A DNA stretch of 64,000 nucleotides from Streptomyces achromogenes (GTDB lineage Bacteria > Actinomycetota > Actinomycetes > Streptomycetales > Streptomycetaceae), in contig NZ_JAUSYH010000001.1 in the NCBI RefSeq assembly GCF_030816715.1, positions 5,208,001 to 5,272,000 on the forward strand, in the 5' to 3' direction. Positions 20,509 to 31,699 of this stretch are shown piece after piece. Both the position numbers and the translations under genes were made by a program. The notes beneath the pieces were generated by a model. That model did no database searches and was not told where the DNA came from. It saw nothing but the letters and a program-made list of their open reading frames with translations. Position 1 is the stretch's first letter. Every line of letters begins with the position of its first letter.

Positions 20509-20533
20509 CGACACACCCGACCGCGTGGGTCGG
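20509..20533 (+). promoter_or_regulatory. 25-nt leader element shared with rpsJ (copy 1)
   Basis: A 25-base element in the rpsL leader, 51 bases before the start codon, that matches 24 of 25 bases in the rpsJ leader (37640-37664). It contains a 6-base-pair hairpin, CCGACC-GCGTG-GGTCGG. A candidate binding site for common translational or antitermination control of the two operons. Confidence 0.6.
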
Positions 20534-20583
20534 CGAAGTTCCAGGTTAGCTGTACAAATCGGCACACAGAAACCGGAGAAGTA

Positions 20584-20955
20584 GTGCCTACGATCCAGCA
20601 GCTGGTCCGTAAGGGCCGGCAGGACAAGGTCGAGAAGAACAAGACGCCCGCACTCGAGGGTTCTCCTCAGCGCCGCGGCGTCTGCACGCGCGTGTTCACG
20701 ACCACCCCGAAGAAGCCGAACTCGGCCCTGCGTAAGGTCGCGCGTGTGCGTCTGACCAGCGGGATCGAGGTCACCGCTTACATTCCGGGTGAGGGACACA
20801 ACCTGCAGGAGCACTCCATCGTGCTCGTGCGTGGTGGCCGTGTGAAGGACCTGCCGGGTGTTCGCTACAAGATCATCCGCGGCTCCCTCGACACCCAGGG
20901 TGTCAAGAACCGCAAGCAGGCCCGCAGCCGCTACGGCGCCAAGAAGGAGAAGTAA
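20584..20955 (+). CDS. rpsL: 30S ribosomal protein S12 (uS12)
   Basis: A 123-residue S12, part of the decoding centre. GTG start with CCGGAGAA just upstream. The streptomycin-relevant loops are wild type: TTPKKPNSALRKV and the VKDLPGVRYK segment, so no rpsL-type resistance is visible. It opens the str operon and is followed 3 bases later by rpsG. Confidence 0.98.
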   Translation: MPTIQQLVRKGRQDKVEKNKTPALEGSPQRRGVCTRVFTTTPKKPNSALRKVARVRLTSGIEVTAYIPGEGHNLQEHSIVLVRGGRVKDLPGVRYKIIRGSLDTQGVKNRKQARSRYGAKKEK

Positions 20956-20958
20956 GAA

Positions 20959-21429
20959 ATGCCTCGTAAGGGCCCTGCCCCGAAGCGCCCGGTCATCATC
21001 GACCCGGTCTACGGTTCTCCTCTTGTCACGTCGCTCATCAACAAGGTGCTGCTGAACGGCAAGCGCTCCACCGCCGAGCGCATCGTCTACGGTGCCATGG
21101 AGGGCCTGCGCGAGAAGACCGGCAACGACCCGGTCATCACGCTGAAGCGCGCTCTCGAGAACATCAAGCCGACCATCGAGGTCAAGTCCCGCCGTGTCGG
21201 TGGCGCGACCTACCAGGTTCCGGTCGAGGTCAAGCCCGGCCGCGCGAGCACCCTGGCGCTGCGCTGGCTCGTCGGCTACTCCCGCGCCCGTCGCGAGAAG
21301 ACCATGACCGAGCGCCTGCTCAACGAGCTTCTCGACGCGTCCAACGGCCTCGGCGCCGCTGTGAAGAAGCGTGAGGACACCCACAAGATGGCCGAGTCCA
21401 ACAAGGCCTTCGCGCACTACCGCTGGTAG
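20959..21429 (+). CDS. rpsG: 30S ribosomal protein S7 (uS7)
   Basis: A 156-residue S7, the primary assembler of the 30S head and a contact for E-site tRNA. It starts MPRKGPAPKRPVI and contains VKSRRVGGATYQVPVEV and the RWLVGYSRAR motif. The spacing of 3 bases after rpsL shows tight coupling. Confidence 0.98.
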   Translation: MPRKGPAPKRPVIIDPVYGSPLVTSLINKVLLNGKRSTAERIVYGAMEGLREKTGNDPVITLKRALENIKPTIEVKSRRVGGATYQVPVEVKPGRASTLALRWLVGYSRARREKTMTERLLNELLDASNGLGAAVKKREDTHKMAESNKAFAHYRW

Positions 21430-21468
21430 TCGCTACCCACATCGAGACCGAGAGAAGACGAAAGCCTT

Positions 21469-23595
<2,127 letters not shown>

Positions 23596-23759
23596 CGCTC
23601 CGCGTTCACACGCTTTAGGCTTGACTCCGGAGCCTCTGGGGCAACCACCCGCATTCGTCAAGGATCGTGAGTGTTTGCCCCGGCCCCGGGATTTGACAGC
23701 AAAGATCACCTGGCGCCGATGAAGCAAGGCGTTCCAGAACCACTCCCAGGAGGACCCCA

Positions 23760-24953
<1,194 letters not shown>

Positions 24954-25000
24954 GTCCGTTGATCGACCTGGTAGCTCCAGCCTGAGCTGAGCAACCTGAG

Positions 25001-25036
25001 AGGGCCCGTACGACTCCGGTCGTACGGGCCCTTTCG
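25001..25036 (+). terminator. Terminator of the str operon
   Basis: A perfect 14-base stem (25001-25014 with 25019-25032) with a TCCG loop, followed by TTCG. It marks the end of the conserved str operon and the left edge of the accessory island. Confidence 0.9.
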
Positions 25037-25099
25037 CATGGACGGCGCGGGAGGGCGGGCCCATGGGCGGGGTAGCGGGGGAGACCTCGGTGGAGCCGG

Positions 25100-25693
25100 T
25101 CAGTCGGGGTAGCGGGGGAGATCCTCTGTGGAGACGGTCCAGTCCGCGACGGTGACGTCCTCGCCGTAGACGAAGTCCTTGCGCGTGGCGTAGCGGGGGC
25201 CGTCGGGGGTGGGGTGGATGTCGCTGAGGACCGCGCCCGTTCCGGTGCGGGGGTCGAAGATCGCGTAGACGGGAATGCCCATCAGCGGGTAGTCGCGCAC
25301 CTTGCTGACCCAGTCGTTGTCCGGGTTGGAGCGGGAGACCACCTCGATGGCGGCGACGAGTGACCGGGGATCGAAGGAGCCCTCTCCCTCCATGTCCGCC
25401 TCGGCGATCACCATCACATCGGGACGGCGCATGATGCCCTCGGGTTCGTCCTCCACGTCGGGTTCACCCGTGTGGGCCACGATCTCGTCCGGCATCGCCT
25501 TTTCCAGGCGCTTCCGGACGCGCAGCACGGTGAGCTCGTGCGGCCTCGTGGGCGACATCATGTCGAGGACGATCCCTTCCTTGGTGATCTCGAACTTGCC
25601 GGGGAGGTTGTCGTCCGTCGACTCCACGAAGTCCCGCATGGCCCGGTAGAGGAGGGAGGCACCGTGCTGCGTGTGGTCCGAGGCGATGGTCAT
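25100..25693 (-). CDS. Uma2-family putative restriction endonuclease-like protein
   Basis: A 197-residue member of the Uma2 (DUF820) family, PD-(D/E)XK nuclease-like. Expected elements are visible: the RRPDVMVIAEAD segment with the Asp, then AAIEVVSRSN with Glu, and VRDYPLMGIPVYAIFDP, the usual K-x-x-Y-G-I context. The family is abundant in Streptomyces and its biological role is not settled. ATG 25693 is preferred over a start at 25741 because GGAG lies just upstream. It is the first gene of the island next to tuf, in the same direction as the next gene. Confidence 0.75.
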   Translation of the reverse strand: MTIASDHTQHGASLLYRAMRDFVESTDDNLPGKFEITKEGIVLDMMSPTRPHELTVLRVRKRLEKAMPDEIVAHTGEPDVEDEPEGIMRRPDVMVIAEADMEGEGSFDPRSLVAAIEVVSRSNPDNDWVSKVRDYPLMGIPVYAIFDPRTGTGAVLSDIHPTPDGPRYATRKDFVYGEDVTVADWTVSTEDLPRYPD

Positions 25694-25742
25694 GGCGCTC
25701 GCTCCTCGTCGGTGCCCGGGGGCAAGGATCGTCACGCTCATG

Positions 25743-26627
25743 CTAGGCGGCCTCAGGGCGATCGGGTCGGCAGTCGCGGCAGAGGAGCTCCGGGGTCGGC
25801 GAGCGGAAGGGCCGGTCGCAGCCGTCGCAGGTGGGGAGGGGGCCTCGCACGGGCGGTGGAGTCTCGGGTGGCGTCCGGAAGGGCGGCGGGGGCGGGAGCT
25901 GGGCGGCGAGGCGGTGGGCCAGGAGGGCGGCCGGTCGGCGCAGCGGGTCTGGTGGGAGGTCCGCGGTGAGCGCTCGCATTATGGCTGCGGGGCTGACATC
26001 CCGCTCCAGCCAGGCAGCGACGCCGGGGGCGAGGTGCTCCACGTCCGTGGCGGACAGCAGGAGGCGGGAGTCGTGGCGGCGGAGGCGTGCGAGAAGATCC
26101 GTCGCCGCCTGGAGGAGCGCGGGGGCCGGGTACGCGGGGCGGGGCACGTCGGGGAGCGCCTTGCGGGGCTGCGGCTTGCGGGTCGGAGTGTCGCGGGGCT
26201 GAGGCGCGGCCGCCGGCCCCGTCGGCGCGTGGTCCGAGGCCGGACGGCGATCACGGTGACCGGGCTGGTTGCAGGAGACCGTGCGGGTGATGATCCGGCC
26301 GCCGGGGACGCGGGTGCGTTCGCGGCGGAGGTACCCGTGGGCCTCCAGCTCGCGCAACGCGGCGGCGATACGGACCGACCCTTCGGGGAAGCGCGCGGTG
26401 AGGGTCCTGATGTCGACGCGGACGCCCGGGGGCAGCGACTGGATGCGCACACCCAGGCCGATCGCGAGCAACGACAGCTCCGCGTGCTGGGCGAGGTGGT
26501 TGCCGATCACCGTGAAGCGGGTGGTGTGGCGCGCGTTGTCGTGGGTCAGACCACCCACGTGAGGGTGGGTTCTGCCCGGGATGCGGGACTTGGCACCCGA
26601 GGGCGCGCTAGGGTTTTCCGTGTTCAT
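25743..26627 (-). CDS. HTH DNA-binding protein with zinc-ribbon C-terminus
   Basis: A 294-residue protein of a Streptomyces-specific helix-turn-helix family. The N-terminal part is a winged-helix-like region (about residues 35-110: HAELSLLAIGLGVRIQSL then RIAAALRELEAHGYLRR). A Pro/Arg-rich linker follows, then an alpha-helical middle (about 165-260), and the C-terminus has a CxxC..CxxC zinc-ribbon-like pair in CDGCDRPF and CRDC. It probably binds DNA and may regulate nearby genes or plasmid-type functions, but the target is unknown. ATG 26627 is the natural start; the open frame runs further upstream without a better start. Confidence 0.7.
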   Translation of the reverse strand: MNTENPSAPSGAKSRIPGRTHPHVGGLTHDNARHTTRFTVIGNHLAQHAELSLLAIGLGVRIQSLPPGVRVDIRTLTARFPEGSVRIAAALRELEAHGYLRRERTRVPGGRIITRTVSCNQPGHRDRRPASDHAPTGPAAAPQPRDTPTRKPQPRKALPDVPRPAYPAPALLQAATDLLARLRRHDSRLLLSATDVEHLAPGVAAWLERDVSPAAIMRALTADLPPDPLRRPAALLAHRLAAQLPPPPPFRTPPETPPPVRGPLPTCDGCDRPFRSPTPELLCRDCRPDRPEAA

Positions 26628-26913
26628 CAGGGAGGCTTGTCCTTGGTGAGGTCCATCGGGAAGTTGTGTTCCCAGGTGGTCAGGCCCTCGCAAGGGATGC
26701 CAGTCCCTGCGGGGGCCATTCGTGTGTCTGCGGCGTGGGGGGTGCAGCCGATGAAGCGGTGCTGCTGCGCTGAGCGTAGAGCAGACAACCCACCCCGAAT
26801 CCACCCCAGTTGGCATATTCACTCGCGGTAGTGAGTTTGCGCGGCGGGCGGGAGGGGTGGGGCTTGGTGGGGTCCTTTCACCCCGGTGGTCCTTGGAAAA
26901 AAGAGCGCCCCTG

Positions 26914-27386
26914 TCACCGAGGTGCAGAAGATCGGGTTCCGGTGCCGGCGACGTGCGGATCTCGGCCCAGACCGTTTTGCGCGGCCACCGTCCCTCGTGC
27001 ACCCCCCCAGCGGTCGGCCGGCGCGTCCACCAGCAGCAGCCCGCGGTCCGACTCGCCTTCCCCGCCGCCCGGTTCGAGGCGCCGCATCCGGTCACCGCGC
27101 GGGTCCGTGACCTCGATGCGGAGGGCGTCGCCGATGACGTACAGGAGCAGGCGGAAGTCACGGCCGGGGAGGCGTCCGTGGATGACGGCGTCGGCGGCCG
27201 GCTCGGCGACGAGGAGCGCGGCCGGGTCCAGCGGCAGCCCCCGGACGCGGAGTTGCTCGGTGGCGAGCAGCCGGGCCGGCCGGCTCCGCGGGGCGTGGAG
27301 GACAGGCGCACGTCGAAGTCGCGGAGGGCGACGCCGGGGGACGTGAAGAGGGTCCAGTACCCGAAATAGGGGCGGGAGATCGCGGA
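26914..27386 (-). pseudogene. Frameshifted HATPase (RsbW-like ATP-binding) protein
   Basis: Relic of a small ATP-binding protein of the anti-sigma/HATPase type common in Streptomyces. Segments FDVRLSSTPRGA, LLATEQLRVRGLPLDPA, AADAVIHGRLPGRDFRL and ALRIEVTDPRGDR with ESDRGLLLVDAPADRWGG, then KTVWAEIRTS, lie in two different frames, so at least two frameshifts are needed to join them. The expected N-box region is degenerate (AEPAADAV for ELV.NAV). No credible start codon is seen. A decayed gene, and part of a decayed regulatory triad with the next two fragments. Confidence 0.7.
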
Positions 27387-27590
27387 GCTGGAGGCGAGGG
27401 CGGTCGAAATCCAGCTCCACGATCCGTTGAGCGTCCACGGGCTGCTGCAGACGCCTGAGTACACGAGAGCGCTGCTGCGGATGCGACGGCCCGCGTACGC
27501 GGAGGACGTGGTCGTTCGGGGTGTGGCTGCTCGCGTGGCGCGCAAGTCCGTCTTCGACCGGGACCCCCGCACCGGAGATCAGTTTCATCT
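27370..27590 (+). pseudogene. Fragment of HTH-DUF5753 regulator
   Basis: Part of the ligand-binding DUF5753 domain that follows an XRE-type HTH in Streptomyces regulators. Readable are EIAELEARAVEIQL, SVHGLLQTPEYTRALLR and VVRGVAARVARKSVFDRD. The N-terminal HTH domain and the C-terminal half are missing, with a stop codon directly before the fragment. The start overlaps the opposite-strand HATPase relic, so the junction seems to be a recombination point. Confidence 0.65.
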
Positions 27591-27728
27591 GTCGAAGTCG
27601 CCACCACCCCCGCCGCCGTCCACGTCCGTGACTCCAAGGTCGTCGACGGCCCCGCGTTCCACGTCGCCTCGGCCGCCTGGACGGAGTTCGTGACGTACGC
27701 GTCAGGCGGAGACCATCGCGGCCAGTAG
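27591..27728 (+). pseudogene. Fragment of a DUF397 protein
   Basis: The C-terminal end of a DUF397 protein: EVATTPAAVHVRDSK, then FHVASAAWTEFV and an in-frame TAG at 27726. DUF397 genes normally lie next to an HTH-DUF5753 regulator and a HATPase gene, so this is the third part of the same broken triad. It is in a different frame from the DUF5753 fragment. Confidence 0.65.
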
Positions 27729-27944
27729 CACCAGGAGCCCCACCGGGAAGAGCGTGATCAGCAGTGCTGCGCCGGCCGCCAGGATGCGGGGCATCCGAAA
27801 CGAGAGACGGTGCGGCAGCACCCAGGCGAGGGCGTACAGGGCCATGGCCGTGTAGAACATGCCGCCGTACTGCCCCATGCCATGGTGATGCCGGACGAGG
27901 GCGTACTCCATCGCGAGGACCGGCAGCCCGAACACGGAAGCCAC
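27702..27944 (-). CDS. Small membrane protein, possibly frameshifted
   Basis: An 80-residue hydrophobic protein from a GTG at 27944 with two or three membrane helices (about residues 2-20, 27-45 and 52-78). The conserved-looking segment LHEPHKTWWRAPF can be read upstream in the same frame, but it is cut off by a stop, while an ATG at 28014 in another frame begins MTETETLPAP. One extra G in that stretch would explain both, so the gene may have lost its native start. Function unknown. Confidence 0.5.
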   Translation of the reverse strand: MASVFGLPVLAMEYALVRHHHGMGQYGGMFYTAMALYALAWVLPHRLSFRMPRILAAGAALLITLFPVGLLVLLAAMVSA

Positions 27945-28159
27945 GAAGGGGGCTCTCCACCACGTCTTGTGGGGCTCGTGAAGCGGGGGCCGGCAGGGTC
28001 TCGGTCTCGGTCATGGCTCCACTTCACCAGCGCCACGCGCCCGATGCATCCGAACACGTACGTCCGCGACGTAGGTACGGGTACTCAACTGGCTCCGCGA
28101 GGACCGCGCTACGGTACATGTCAAGTTTGCAGTGACAACGGGGACAACGGGAGACACGC

Positions 28160-28594
28160 GTGGCGTGGGACGAGTGGGAGCAGCTCAAAAGCGCGGCGGC
28201 TGAGCGGCACGGGACCCAGATGCAACTGAACCACGTTCCGCTCGACCCGGGTGGCAGCGGCGGCACACTGGTCTCGAACAAGCCGGCCTGGTCCAAGGCC
28301 GGCAGTGACGTCGGCTCACTGCGCGAGGACCTCGGCAAGGTGGAGGTCAAGCTGGCGGACGGCCAGAAGGGCATCGGCGAGGACGCCGGCTGTCTGACCG
28401 CGGCCGCCCAGAAGGACGTCTACCGCTCGTGGGAGACGTACGTCAAGAACGTCGGTAACCGCTGCGGAAAGCTCTCCGGTCTGCTGGAGAAGGCCGGCAG
28501 CGACCAGTTGAAGACGGACGAGGCGATCAACGCCGAGATAGGCAACATGAAGGTGGAGTACGCGGATACTCCGGCCGTCGGCGGCAAGGGCTGA
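28160..28594 (+). CDS. WXG100/ESX-type small helical protein
   Basis: A 144-residue soluble, largely helical protein of a Streptomyces family that starts MAWDEWEQLK and normally precedes large secreted or membrane-associated partners. No signal peptide. The helical region runs from about residue 45 to 130 with WETYVKNVGN near 95-104. It fits an ESX/type VII-like small partner or chaperone, but no W-x-G motif is seen and no secretion machinery is present in this window. GTG start. The downstream alpha/beta hydrolase begins 19 bases after its stop. Confidence 0.6.
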   Translation: MAWDEWEQLKSAAAERHGTQMQLNHVPLDPGGSGGTLVSNKPAWSKAGSDVGSLREDLGKVEVKLADGQKGIGEDAGCLTAAAQKDVYRSWETYVKNVGNRCGKLSGLLEKAGSDQLKTDEAINAEIGNMKVEYADTPAVGGKG

Positions 28595-28613
28595 GGGGCG
28601 GTAACGAGACGTC

Positions 28614-30440
28614 ATGGACCTCGCGACGCTCAAGGCCCTCAAGCCCACCGAGTACTCGGAAGCGGCCGACGGATACCGCAGCACCTCGGACATGGCGAGC
28701 GCGGCCAAGGATCGCATCGAGAACCAGATCGCCGTGGCGATGCGTAAAGCGCTGAAGGGCGAGGCCGCGACCGCCGCGATCAACCAACTGACGGAACTGG
28801 GCAAGAACTTCCACTACATCCAGGTGGAATGCGGTCTCGTCAGTACCGCGATCGAAGCCTTCTCCTACGAGGTGGGAGCCGCCAAGACCAAGCTCGACGC
28901 GGCCCTCGACGGCGCTCAGGCCGCCAAGCTCACCGTGCACGCGGACGGTTCGGTCTCCTACCCGGCGGGCGGGGAGAAGGACGCCGACGGCAAGATTCCC
29001 GACGGTGGCACGGTGAGCGGTCTGACGGACGGCACGGCCGCCGCGGTCGGCCGGCAGGCGGCCAACTTCGACCCCAATCCGAACCACCGCCTGGCGCAGG
29101 ACTACGCCGACCAGATAGCCGCAGCGCTGAAGGAGGCTACGGAGGCCGACGAGAAGTGGGCTCCGAAGCTGCGCGCGCTGAAGGCGGACGACGACCTGAC
29201 CGTCTCCGACAGCGACTGGGCCGACGCGTCCTCGGACACGAAGGGCGTCGCGGAGGCAGGCAAGAAGTATTTCGACTCGCTTCCGCAACCGCCCAAGGAC
29301 GGTACTCCGGAGTCGAACGCGGAATGGTGGACTGGCCTGAACGCCGAGGAGCAGGCCGCGTGGATCTCCATGCGCCCAGACGCCGTCGGTGGGATGGACG
29401 GTCTGCCCGCCACGGCTCGCGACGAGGCTAACCGCATGGTGCTGGAGGAGACGCGCGCCAAGATGCGGATGGAGTTGGATTCGATCCCGAAGCCGCCGGC
29501 CAACGAGTGGACCTGGATTACTGCCGGTGGCTATCCGTCCAAGGTCCACACCGACGAATGGATGGACTGGCACAGAGAGTACGGGGACCGCTCCGAGCAG
29601 CTGAAGCAGCACCTCAAGGGCATGCAGTACATACAGGACCGGTTCGACCGGACCGGTGAAGGGGGCCTGCCCGAGGCCTATCTGCTCGGCTTCGACCCCG
29701 TGGGGCTGGACGACGGGAAGATCATCATGGCTAACGGAAATCCGGACGTGGCGGACCACGTGGCTGTGTACGTCCCCGGTACCCATGCCGGCCTCGAGAA
29801 GATCGGGGAGAACGACACTCATGGAGACCTCGGACGCGGAGAGACGCTGTGGGCGGAGAGCTCCAAGCTCGCTCCCGGCCAGAAGGTGTCCACGATCACC
29901 TGGCTCGACTACGACGCTCCGGACAGCATCGTTCCGGAGGCGAGCAGCGGATCGCGCGCGGAGGAGGGTGGTCCTCGCCTGTACGACTTCCTCCAAGGAA
30001 GCAGAGCAGCCCATGAGGAGGCCACCGGAACCACCGCACACACCACGGTTCTCGGGCACAGCTACGGAAGCACGGTCGTCGGCGCCTCCGCACAGTCGGG
30101 GAGCTGGCAAGACCCCGAGGCCGTGGACGACTACATGTTCGCAGGAAGCCCGGGCGTCCAAGCAGATCACGCGGCTGACTTCGGTGTGGGTGCGAACCAC
30201 GTCTGGGCGATGGGCGGACCTGGGGACGACCAGTTCGTACGCCAAGGCGGTCGCTTGATGGGGCTCGGTGACAACCTGACCATCCCCACTGACGAATCGT
30301 TCGGTGGGAACGTGATGAAAAGCGACTCGGACGGGCACAGCGGATTCTGGGATACAAACGGCCACGAGGCATCGGTCAGTTTGAAAAACCAGGCCCGAGT
30401 GATCACAGGAAGGTACGGAGATGTCGTTCTGGACGACTGA
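28614..30440 (+). CDS. DUF1023 alpha/beta hydrolase with N-terminal helical domain
   Basis: A 608-residue protein. The N-terminal half (to about residue 330) is mainly helical and rich in Ala, Lys and Asp, like T7SS effector delivery regions. The C-terminal domain is a DUF1023 alpha/beta hydrolase: nucleophile Ser483 in GHSYGS, likely acid Asp538/Asp539 in GGPGDDQFV, and His575 in DGHSGFW. It has no Sec signal peptide. Between a WXG-type partner upstream and lipoproteins downstream, it may be a secreted lipase- or esterase-like effector; the substrate is unknown. Confidence 0.75.
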   Translation: MDLATLKALKPTEYSEAADGYRSTSDMASAAKDRIENQIAVAMRKALKGEAATAAINQLTELGKNFHYIQVECGLVSTAIEAFSYEVGAAKTKLDAALDGAQAAKLTVHADGSVSYPAGGEKDADGKIPDGGTVSGLTDGTAAAVGRQAANFDPNPNHRLAQDYADQIAAALKEATEADEKWAPKLRALKADDDLTVSDSDWADASSDTKGVAEAGKKYFDSLPQPPKDGTPESNAEWWTGLNAEEQAAWISMRPDAVGGMDGLPATARDEANRMVLEETRAKMRMELDSIPKPPANEWTWITAGGYPSKVHTDEWMDWHREYGDRSEQLKQHLKGMQYIQDRFDRTGEGGLPEAYLLGFDPVGLDDGKIIMANGNPDVADHVAVYVPGTHAGLEKIGENDTHGDLGRGETLWAESSKLAPGQKVSTITWLDYDAPDSIVPEASSGSRAEEGGPRLYDFLQGSRAAHEEATGTTAHTTVLGHSYGSTVVGASAQSGSWQDPEAVDDYMFAGSPGVQADHAADFGVGANHVWAMGGPGDDQFVRQGGRLMGLGDNLTIPTDESFGGNVMKSDSDGHSGFWDTNGHEASVSLKNQARVITGRYGDVVLDD

Positions 30441-30990
30441 GAGTCCTCAGCTCCGCAAGGGCGCGTCCCTTGGTGCGATATTGCTGTTCGCTGTGCTCGC
30501 TCTCGTGTTGACGGCCGGCTGTTCATCTACAAAGGGGAGTGAGAACTCATTGGACTACGAGCCACAGTCCCGGTCCACCGAGGCGGTCAAGACCGAGGTC
30601 TCGGGGATCTCCAGCCGGATCTTCGATGTCATGGACATCAAGATCAAGGTCACGGAACCGGGGCCGAACGTTCAGCCCTGCGACACAGGCGACGGCGACA
30701 CGGGGAAGTTGCTCCGGATCCGCCATCCGTGGTCGGCCTATGGAGTGGGGAACGACGTCATGGAGAAGGGGATGGCCAATCTGCGCCAGGGGCTCCCCGA
30801 GCAGGGCTGGAAGATCGAGAAGGTCGGCGACGACGGTAGCAAGAACAAGAACATGCAGATTCTGGCCGTCCACAAAAAGACGTTCAGCCAGGCCGAGATC
30901 ACCTGGCTCAAGGGACTGGACGGCCACGAGCCGCTCATCGAGGTGAACCTGTACTCAAGGTGCTTCCGGCCGGCGGGCGGCTCGGAGTAG
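30421..30990 (+). CDS. Lipoprotein, candidate immunity or partner protein (copy 1)
   Basis: A 189-residue lipoprotein that overlaps the end of the hydrolase gene by 20 bases, a sign of translational coupling. Basic N-terminus with a hydrophobic segment and lipobox LTAGC near residue 33. The mature part contains AVKTEVSGISSRI, PC at the start of a loop, IRHPWSAYGV, LRQGLPEQGW and a C-terminal Cys (YSRCFR), a shared pattern with the next gene. Two Cys residues may form a disulphide. The extracytoplasmic location and coupling would fit protection from the hydrolase, but this is inference. Confidence 0.7.
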   Translation: MSFWTTESPQLRKGASLGAILLFAVLALVLTAGCSSTKGSENSLDYEPQSRSTEAVKTEVSGISSRIFDVMDIKIKVTEPGPNVQPCDTGDGDTGKLLRIRHPWSAYGVGNDVMEKGMANLRQGLPEQGWKIEKVGDDGSKNKNMQILAVHKKTFSQAEITWLKGLDGHEPLIEVNLYSRCFRPAGGSE

Positions 30991-31078
30991 CGGCGGGAGC
31001 TTCCGGTCCGTTGGCCCCGCCATGATCCGCGGGCGCAACCACGGAAGCGTGACTTTCGGAAAATCTCGCAAGGTGACC

Positions 31079-31585
31079 GTGAAGAGGATATGGGTAAAGG
31101 TTTCGTGCGCGGTAGCGGCTTGTTTCCTGCTGGCCGCGTGCTCGCGGGAGAGTGAGGAGCCTGAAATGGAGGTGCGTGACATTGATGCGGTCAAGGCGGA
31201 GGTCGAGCAGACGTCCAGCCGAATCCTTGAGATCATGGCGCTGAAGGGAAAGGTCGATGACGCCGGAGCCATGACTTCTCCGTGCGCGAACTATGACTCC
31301 AGCGAAAAGGTCTACCGCGCTCGCCATCCATGGAGCGTCTATCAGGTTCCCGTGGCAGAGGTGGAGAAATCCATGGACCGCCTGCGAGCAGGGCTGCCCG
31401 AGAAGGGCTGGGCAATAGTTATGGCTGGAGTCGACGGAAGCGTGGCCAAGAGCCCGCAAATCGTCGCCGAGTCCAAAGGCAAGGAATTTGCGGTCGATCT
31501 GCGCTTGCTTGATGAGCGAAAGTACGGTGATGACCCTTCGCTCATCGAGGTGACGGTTGAATCTTCCTGTTACCGGTCCGAATGA
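31079..31585 (+). CDS. Lipoprotein, paralogue of the preceding gene (copy 2)
   Basis: About 168 residues from a GTG at 31079 (a longer start at 31022 lacks a ribosome-binding site; AAGG lies upstream of 31079). Signal peptide with lipobox LLAAC. The mature part shares AVKAEVEQTSSRI, SPC, ARHPWSVYQV, LRAGLPEKGW, DGSV and SLIEVTVESSC with the preceding gene, so the two are tandem paralogues that have diverged. Same probable extracytoplasmic role. The stop codon overlaps the next start at 31582. Confidence 0.65.
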   Translation: MKRIWVKVSCAVAACFLLAACSRESEEPEMEVRDIDAVKAEVEQTSSRILEIMALKGKVDDAGAMTSPCANYDSSEKVYRARHPWSVYQVPVAEVEKSMDRLRAGLPEKGWAIVMAGVDGSVAKSPQIVAESKGKEFAVDLRLLDERKYGDDPSLIEVTVESSCYRSE

Positions 31586-31690
31586 GCCCGCGAGTGCGAG
31601 TCATGGTGGCGGCGGCGATTGTCGCGCTGGCTCGTTGTCAGTCGAACGCCCGGCCTGCCGAGCAGCTTCAGCATGCCGCCCGAGGTGTGA
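31582..31690 (+). pseudogene. Remnant of a third lipoprotein: signal peptide fused out of frame to a C-terminal tail
   Basis: Starts ATG at 31582 with a signal-like MSPRVRVMVAAAIVALARC, overlapping the previous stop. The frame shifts, and the other frame shows GLPSSFSMPPEV followed by TGA at 31688, which closely resembles the GLPASFTMPPEA tail of the next fragment. So this looks like the two ends of one gene copy with the middle deleted. Confidence 0.55.
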
Positions 31691-31699
31691 TGCGCGCCG

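Noticed and set aside
20584..20955. Possible streptomycin-resistance changes in rpsL
   Set aside because: The KKPNSALRK and VKDLPGVRYK segments are wild type.
23693..23721. Promoter for tuf in the fusA-tuf gap
   Set aside because: TTGACA is present, but no acceptable -10 lies 16-19 bases downstream, so I did not list it.
25743..27572. 609-codon minus-strand open frame read as one protein
   Set aside because: It joins the real HTH gene (from 26627) to frame-shifted HATPase relic; no start or family supports one protein.
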